Source: Ophiura sarsii
Taxonomy: Eukaryota; Echinodermata; Ophiuroidea; Amphilepidida; Ophiuridae
Length of the DNA stretch: 64,000 nt
Assembly (NCBI GenBank): GCA_035610835.1
Contig: CM069447.1
Span: 59,775,048-59,839,047, forward strand
Direction: 5' to 3'
In this document: piece after piece, positions 57,191 through 64,000 of the stretch
Layout: each line of letters opens with the position of its first letter
How positions within the stretch are numbered: the first letter of the stretch is position 1
The notes under the pieces: generated by a model
Database searches by the model: none
What the model saw: only the letters and a program-made list of their open reading frames with translations
Told to the model about the DNA's origin: nothing
Program-made: the position numbers and the translations under genes

Positions 57191-60135
57191 GTCCGTATAT
57201 ATAACCGGACAATCGTTTTTCGTTATTTCGTTTTCAACACGGTAAGCAAAAAACACAAATATGATCATTTTCCGTTTGACTGAGAGTAGAAAAAACAAAC
57301 AAGAGAAAAAACTAGAATTTTTAACGTTCGTTTTTATTCCTCTATTTTCAACTAAGGAAAACTAAAAAGATCAACCACATTCGATTTTCTTTCTCTAAAT
57401 AAAGTGTAAAAATAAATCAGAAGAAAAATAAAAAAAATAAAAATATTCGTTTTTCTTATCCGTTTTCATATAAGAAAAACTATATAAACAAGCGTATTCG
57501 TTTTTCATTCTTCAACTAGAATTGTAACCAAAAGGCAATAGAAAAACCTAATTTAATCTTGTTTCAAACATTCATTTTTCTTGATAAATTTTGAAACAAG
57601 AAACATAAAATAGCCATGTATGTTAATGATTCGTTTTACTAACATAAATACAAAAAACAAACAGTAGAAAAATGCAAGTTTGAAACGTTCGTTTTATAAC
57701 TTTATTTGCAAACAAGAAAAACGATATGAGTGAACTACGTTAGTTTTTCGTTTCTTAAACACTTGTATGGTAAGTAAGCAAGAGAAAAACCTAAATTTTA
57801 AGAGTTAGTTTTTCTAACTTTATTTTCAAAACAAGAAAACAAAAACATTACTGCATTCGTTTATCTTTTAATTCGACCAAGAACAAAATAACAAACACTA
57901 TACAAATTGTTTTGGGACTTTAATACAAGCAATCAGGCGTTTTTCTCAACCCATTTTCAATCAAGAAAAACTTAGAACAATTCAAAATATCAACCTTATT
58001 CGTTTTTCTTCTCTCCAGCAAAAGTGGAAAAATCATTCAAAACAAATTTATATATTCGTTTTTCTTAATACGTACAATCGTTTTTCGTTCTACAATAATT
58101 TTATATATTCGTTTTTCTTAATACGTACAATCGTTTTTCGTTCTAATATATCAAATTATTGTAGAACGAAAAACGATTGCACGTATTAAGAAAAACGAAT
58201 ATATCAACTTATTGTAGAACAAAAACGATTGCACGTATTAAGAAAAACGAATATCAAATTATTGTAGAACGAAAAACGATTGTACGTATTAAGAAAAGCG
58301 AATATATCAATTTATTTGACTAATTTGACAATGAAGGGATAAATACGAATGTCAACAAAAATTAATCAAATAAGGGACCGTTCATTATTTATGCTGGAGG
58401 GAGGGTTGGGTAAAATATAGGGGGGGGGGGGGGTTCATGTAACTTTCATATGTTGAAATAGGGGGGGGCTATGTAACTTTTTATTCTTAAACAGGGGGGG
58501 TTGTGTAACTTTTTTAACTATAAAGATGGTGGTGTTTGGGGTGATTTTAGAGCCTATTTTGGAGTGTAAATGCCATTTTTTCTGCGCTTCGCGCACATTT
58601 TCTTACGACCTATCAACTTCAAAACATGTACTTATGATGAGATGACTTTCGGACAGCAAATCTTTTTGTGCACGCCCTGCTCGGACGATCTGTTGAAAAA
58701 ACACCTATAGATATAATCATCAACGGTTGAAAACATAAGAGCCATGGGGTGTATAAAAACATGTTAAATAGCCTATGTTCCAAAATCCAACAATATATGA
58801 TTAAATAAGGTAATTTCTTGCATGCTTTTCACCTCGTCTCACACTCAGCTCTGCACCTAAGCTCACAAAAGTAGAATGTTGCATATGTTTTTGTCAGGAT
58901 GTTCTAATTTTTTTTCTCGGGAATATAAGGACTCACAAAACCACCCAATATGTATAAATATATGACAAATTTACAGCTTCGCTACGCTCGCAATTTAGTT
59001 AGTATAATTTCACACAATCAAAAGAACAAGAGGGGGTATCATTAAATTATTGGCCATTTAGAGGGCGCAAACATAACTACCAACGAATCCATGGACAAAA
59101 GAAAAAGACAGCCCCTAAGATGTGACAAGTTGATTTTTTTTTTTTGGGGGGGGGTTGTGTAAAAAGCTACTGGTTAGCAGGGGGGTCATGTAATTTTCAG
59201 TTTCAGCTGTAGGGGGGGTTAGGTAATTTTGACATACGAGTCTCGAATTTGTCCCAACCCCCCTCCACCATAAATAATGAACGGTCCCTAAATATCCTGT
59301 TCTGATTTACCTAGATGCAAAATGAAATATAAAAAACAAAGTTTAAATGACCTTTTCGTTTTTCTTGATTGAAAATGGGTTGAGAAAAACGCCTGATTGC
59401 ATTAAAGTCACAAAACAATTTTTATTGTGTTGGTTATTTAGTTCTTGATCGAATTAAAAGAAAAACGAATGCAGTAATCTTTTTGTTTTTCTTGTTTTGA
59501 AAATAAAGTTAGAAAAACTAACTCTTAAAATGTAGGTGTTTCTCTTGCTTACTTACCATACAAGTGTTTAAGAAACGAAAAACGATCGTAGTTGATTCAT
59601 ATCGTTTTTCTTGTTTGCAAATGAAGTTATAAAAACGAATGTTTCAAACTTGCATTTTCTACTGTTTTTTTGTATTTGTGTTAGTAAAACGAATTATTAA
59701 CATACATGGCAATTTTCATTTTTCTTGTTTCAAAATGTATTAAGAAAATCGAATGTTTGAAACAAGCTCAAATTATGTTTTTCTTTTGCCCTTTGGTTAC
59801 AATTCTGGTTGAAGAATGAAAAACGAATACACTTGTTTATTTCGTTTTTCTTATATGAAAACGGATTAAGAAAAACGAATATTTGTATTTATTTATTTTT
59901 CCTCTGATTGATTTTTACACTTTATTTAGAGAAAGAAAAACGAATGTGGTTGATCTTTTTAGTTTTCCTTAGTTGAAAATAGAGGAATAAAAACGAATTT
60001 TAACAATTCTAGTTTTTCTCTTGTTTGTTTTTTCTACCGTGATAGTCAAACGGAAAATGATCCTATTTGTGTTTTTTTGCTTACCGTGTTGAAAACGAAA
60101 TAACGAAAAACGATTGTCCGGTTATATACACGGAC
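57191..60135. mobile_element. Giant fold-back element 2 (CGTTTTTC family)
   Basis: Ends GTCCGTATATATAACCGGAC and GTCCGGTTATATACACGGAC are inverted. The left arm (57191 to about 58060) and right arm (58321-58373 plus 59289-60135) mirror each other over about 0.9 kb. The loop at about 58060-58320 holds about five tandem units. A 915-bp MITE (58374-59288) is inserted in the right arm. Same family as 52303-56649; no protein is encoded. Confidence 0.88.
58374..59288. mobile_element. Nested MITE with TAA duplication
   Basis: GGGACCGTTCATTATTTATG is mirrored by CATAAATAATGAACGGTCCC, continuing into G-rich / C-rich arms (GGAGGG-AGGGTTGGG versus CCCAACCCCCCTCC). TAA flanks both ends (58371-58373 and 59289-59291), fitting PIF/Harbinger. 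The interior repeats GGGGG-TATGTAACTTTT-type phrases and a GCGCTTCGCGCACATTTTC patch. Confidence 0.88.
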
Positions 60136-60314
60136 CCGGATGCCAGATTTAGGCAAATATTAGTACACACATTTTGCCAGGCAGACATAAACATCTGAGC
60201 CGTACAAATCAAAACAATTAATTTATGCAAATGTTTAAATTTGGACAGTTTCACCATTTTTCGTTCCGTTAAAAACATTAATATACCCATGCTGGAAACA
60301 AGTTTTGCATTATA

Positions 60315-61406
60315 CAGGGTGTCCCAAAAGTCTATGCACGTTTTTGAAGAGTCATATCTCATAAAATATAAATCATATGGTATAAATTTAACCATATTTT
60401 GATAGACGAGATTTGGGAAATTAATTTGATACCAAACACAACCCTATTGGTGAACCCACAACATTATAAAACTGGTTGAAAGTCATTGGCCGTGTGCCAG
60501 ACCAACCCATACCAAGTACCACACATTGTTGCTAAAGGTGCGCATAAATTAACGGTATGAAAGCAACGTTGCGCATTTGTCACAGTTCACTGCTTACCTT
60601 GCAACATTAATGTTATTTAATACCAAACTCACAACATAAATAAGCGTAGTAGACAACGTTGCACAGCAAAAGTCTTCATTCAAGATGGTTTACAGCATAG
60701 ATAAGCGAATACAAATTGTATGGTTCTACGCTGAAACACATTCAGTTCAACTTTCACTCAACAAAACATTTCAAAGTGAAACGCGCACCAGGAAGAATAT
60801 CCATTCTGAAGTTGGTGGATACATTTTTGAACACAGGAACATAATTATTCTGAATGGGGAAAACAACCTTCGATGAGGCCTTCAAGCAGCATTAAACTAA
60901 TCCGCTAAGTTTAAATTTTAACATGTTTGACAGCTGTGTGATGCTTGTGTTCACTTTTCTGTTACGTTATTCGATTGTTTAGGTTTGTGTTTTTGCATTG
61001 GCACACGTCTCTGTATACATGGAAAACATTTAAATTAAATTTCACTATAGAAACGAAAATTATGTGTGATATAGTTTGTAATTATGATGATATCACTGTA
61101 ATGTAAAATTTTAAATATTACAATTGACGGATCACTTCCCGTGTAACCAACTCTACCCGTATTTTTGTTAATCTCAACAGGTATGGATTTATGAACTTTA
61201 TTCCTCCGAAGTATAAAATTACATTTTTGCAGTAATACATATTTTACTTCTAGGGTGGCATTACAAACAGATGTTACTCCAATGTTTGGTATCAAAATTA
61301 TTTCCCACATCTCCTCTTTCTAAATATGTATTCATATTTTCAATACGACTTACAGTTTGTGAAATACAAAGCTTCAAAGTCGTGCATAGACTTTTGGGAC
61401 ACCCTG
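60315..61406 (+). mobile_element. Mariner element with perfect 26-bp TIRs and TA duplication
   Basis: The left end begins CAGGGTGTCCCAAAAGTCTA and the right end finishes TAGACTTTTGGGACACCCTG; the 26-bp termini (60315-60340 and 61381-61406) are exact complements. TA is at 60313-60314 and 61407-61408. At 1,092 bp it is close to a full mariner in length, but only a short transposase start is readable (next entry). Confidence 0.93.
60685..60876 (+). pseudogene. Truncated mariner transposase N-terminus
   Basis: A 63-residue frame starts MVYSIDKRIQIVWFYAETHS and continues LSLNKTFQSETRTRKN, resembling the N-terminal helix-turn-helix with which related transposases bind their TIRs. Similarity ends around residue 40, and no D,D(34)D catalytic core follows before the right TIR. 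The element is therefore internally decayed and would depend on a transposase made elsewhere. Its position, about 370 bp inside the left TIR, is deeper than usual, suggesting extra or rearranged 5' sequence. Confidence 0.55.
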
Positions 61407-61569
61407 TATGCATAAAAATGATTGTTCTGCTTAAATTGTGAACATTTGAACTCCCTAGCGGGATCAATATTATAATTATGTAGCGATTAGTAATTATATG
61501 ATTATACCAAATCAGTCTTTTCAACAAGACGCGCTGTGGCTCAGAAATGCATCCATACACACGCGCTAT

Positions 61570-62055
61570 AAGGATCACACCACTAAATAGAGCTCCATAG
61601 GGATATGTACAAAAACACTGATATAAAACTCTGTTTTAGACCACTAAATTGGACCATGTAGAGTGATTTTTTCTTAAAGATTATCACATTTCCCCACAAA
61701 AAAAATGAAAAGATAGGTAGGTGAGCCTGCTCGATTTCCTAAAATATGCCCATGGAGTTGACTATACCTCTCTGACGAGCTTGGAAATGTCGCCGTAATC
61801 GCCAATGTTTCCAGTAAAAAGCACAAATTTGAAAGATCTCTCAAAATGTACCCATGATATTCACGGTTTATAGTCAGGGTGCATGTACGTGATGTCCCAT
61901 TAATCATGATTAATAAACACTCATAGGCATGAACGCAATGATATTACTGTCAAGTCTTTTTAATTGAGGATTTTATGATGCATACTTTCCGATTTTAGTT
62001 TAAACACCGTCCTTAAGGGTAGGGGAAACCCCATTTAGTGTAGTGCACCCTTAAG
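61570..62055 (+). mobile_element. MITE family X, copy 3
   Basis: Left end AAGGATCACACCACTAAATA, right end CATTTAGTGTAGTGCACCCT followed by TAAGG. Interior close to the copies at 45298 and 63258. Confidence 0.88.
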
Positions 62056-62340
62056 GATATTGTGCTGAATGCACTTGAAATGTACTGGAATAGTTACCTT
62101 GAATCATTTGGAACATTTTATGACCATTTTAATGATATTTCCATGTTGTTATAATTATTTATGAGTGGAAATTGTCATGCATGGATATCCTGCTATCTAC
62201 AGAAGATAGCAAAATTAACATAGCAATATTACATTTTGTGAGGACAGCTACCATCCTTTTTAAAAGGAATACTTGTCAGGACAGCAGTCATCCTATTGAA
62301 AGAAATTCTTGTTGAATTGAATGTCTAGGTAGTTTGTGTG
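62056..62340 (-). repeat. Inverted copy of the 47490-47770 repeat block
   Basis: Shared phrases in reverse complement include GAGTGGAAATTGTCATGCAT and AGGACAGCAGTCATCCT. Contains the palindrome GCTATCTACAGAAGATAGC near 62190. Confidence 0.85.
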
Positions 62341-63039
62341 TTTTTACTGAAAGGGCGGGGTTTTATAATTATTATATAATTATATAACTTGTTTTTGTTT
62401 TTGTGGGTTGTTTTTTGGTTTTTTATAAGAAAAGATTCCTATATAGGCTACCCAAAAAAGTTAAACTGAAGAAAAAAATTGTGCAATTAATGATTTTCTT
62501 TTCGAGATATCGACGATTATGTATTTTTTTCTCCATAGAGCTCTGTATAAAAGCTCATTTCCTCCACCCCACTGTCTTTTAATGCAAGACCATGCGACAT
62601 TAAGACTTCTCGGACACGTGTCATAGACGTAAATGATTGCTTTAAACGATTTAAAGTGTACCGTGTATATTTATCGAAATGGCTAAAATATGAGGGTTTA
62701 ACTTTCGCTAGCAGGAACACAATTTGGAGTAAAATGTTATTTTAGAAATAACAAAACAATTAATTTTAAACGAGTTTCGGGTTTTTAAGATTTTTTAAGA
62801 TTTTTAAAAAAAAATCAAGTTTTGCCTACCGCCCCCCCCCCCCCCCCCCTTCCCCCGTACGGCGCGGGGTCTTACATGATCTAAATTGTAATTAAATAGT
62901 CATCTCCGATTCCTAATACACATGGAATTGACACTAATGATCTTTACCAAATATTTAAGGTTGAATTATTAGTTCTGCATACTTCCGCCCGCCCACCCCC
63001 TCTGAGATTTGCGGTATGTGTAGAAATCACCTTTATTCT
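62341..63039. other. Intergenic DNA with poly-C run
   Basis: C run at about 62831-62849. No gene recognised. Confidence 0.45.
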
Positions 63040-63257
63040 CTATAGCACAGAATTACACAGTTTCCAATAGGCTTACTTACAAAACACGTCAAGATGGGTC
63101 AAATTAAGGCAACTATTGGATCGAAACTATCCCAACCTGGTTGATAAATCCTTGTTTACAATATTTTTCTGCAATAAGATTCAAAAACAGCTGATATCTG
63201 ACCTAATTATACTTAAACATGTTAAATACGGGGTCAAGGGTCAAATATGGCCGAATT
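63040..63257 (-). repeat. Repeat Y fragment
   Basis: AAAACACGTCAAGATGGGTC and GGGGTCAAGGGTCAAATATG match, reversed, the Y copies at 45784 and 47770. Confidence 0.8.
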
Positions 63258-63759
63258 CCCTTAAGGGATCACACCACTAAATAGAGATCCATGGGGATAT
63301 GTACAAAATCACTGATATAAAACTCTGTTTTAGACCACTAAATTGCGAAGTTGGACCCTGTAGAGTGATTTTCTCTTAAAGATTATCACATTCCCCACAA
63401 AAAAAAATGAAAAAATAGGTAGGTGAGCCTGCTCGATTTTCTATAACATGCCCATGGAGTTGACTACCTCTCTGACGAGCTTGGAAATGTCGCCGTAATC
63501 GCCAATGTTTCCAGTAAAAAGCACAAATTTGAAAGATCTCTCAACATTTACCTAGATGATATTCACAGTTTATAGTCAGGGTGCATGTAAGTGATGTCCC
63601 ATTTAATCATAATTAATGTACACTCATAGGCATGAACGCAATGGTATTACTGTCAAGTCTTTTTAATTGAGGATTTTGTGATGCATACTTTCCGATTTTA
63701 GTTTAAACACCGTCCTTAAGGGTAGGGGAAACCCCATTTAGTGTAGTGCACCCTTAAGG
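63258..63759 (+). mobile_element. MITE family X, copy 4
   Basis: CCCTTAAGGGATCACACCAC at the left and TAGTGCACCCTTAAGG at the right. It separates repeat Y from the GTGCTGAATGCACTTGAAAT block, which are adjacent in the copy near 47760-47790. Confidence 0.9.
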
Positions 63760-64000
63760 AAATTGTGCTGAATGCACTTGAAATGTACTGGAATAGTTAC
63801 CTTGAATCATTTGGAACATTTTATGACCATTTAAATGATATTTCCATGTTGACTACCTCTCTGACGAACTTGGAAATGTCGCCGTAATCGCCAATGTTTC
63901 CAGTAAAAATCACAAATTTGAGTTGGAGTTTACCAAAGCTGGTGGGGGCCACGGAAGTAAACAGAATTCGGAAGAAAGAGGAGGAGCGAGCTCAACCTTT
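63760..64000. other. Repeat remnants to the window end
   Basis: 63760-63847 continues the block also found at 62056. 63848-63921 is a partial family X piece (ACTACCTCTCTGACGAACTT, CGCCGTAATCGCCAATG). The final 80 bp (from about 63922, GTTTACCAAAGCTGGTGG) is different, non-AT-rich sequence cut by the window edge and not identified. Confidence 0.6.

Overview
The window is repeat-dominated, AT-rich eukaryotic DNA from an animal, most likely a marine invertebrate. The evidence is non-LTR retrotransposon reverse-transcriptase debris of CR1/L2-like and other metazoan types, a Penelope-like C-terminal fragment, mariner, hAT and Helitron ends, a tRNA-Asn-like sequence, and one spliced Sushi/CCP-domain exon bounded by GT-AG sites with phase 1-1. 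No bacterial operon structure, rRNA or CRISPR is present. The exact taxon cannot be read from the sequence. A 100-base run of N (20709-20808) shows it is a scaffold, and the gap lies at the edge of a tandem array.

Layout. 1-8.3 kb: small tandem arrays, a tRNA-like SINE, an apurinic-type endonuclease remnant of a LINE (minus strand), a hAT-like MITE, and a short inverted-repeat element carrying a nested 677-bp fold-back. 8.4-13.6 kb: a GT-rich strand-asymmetric tract split by a hAT-type element with an 8-bp target duplication, further MITEs, and a 111-nt pure purine tract. 14.8-15.9 kb: a decayed LINE reverse transcriptase whose catalytic box has been deleted in frame. 19.6 kb: a canonical Helitron 3' end. 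20.8-27.6 kb: about five copies of a roughly 0.5-kb tandem repeat, into which a mariner-like element and a four-part MITE compound have been inserted. 27.6-28.3 kb: an RT fossil. 28.3-33.5 kb: a 5.2-kb hairpin-forming satellite with higher-order organisation. 33.9-34.1 kb: the Sushi exon (minus strand), the best-supported host coding sequence. 36-42.4 kb: mariner-type elements, a CR1/L2-like RT with a 230-bp TTG tail, and a TIR element. 42.4-51.2 kb: mixed MITEs, a hAT element, fold-backs and a LINE 3' fragment. 51.6 kb: tRNA-Asn-like sequence. 52.3-60.1 kb: two giant fold-back elements built from iterated CGTTTTTC / GAAAAACG blocks, one inserted inside a MITE and the other carrying a nested MITE. 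60.3-64 kb: a mariner with perfect 26-bp TIRs and a transposase N-terminal stub, then repeated copies of one MITE family.

No complete functional gene is visible. The only host gene evidence is the Sushi exon plus a weak two-exon candidate near 35.2 kb. The 5.2-kb satellite starts about 390 bp beyond the Sushi exon's splice donor, so it would be intronic if the gene continues in that direction. The most unusual material is the giant hairpin family (52.3-60.1 kb) and the alternating-linker satellite (28.3-33.5 kb). Several insertions can be proved within the window because an unoccupied paralogous target site is also present.
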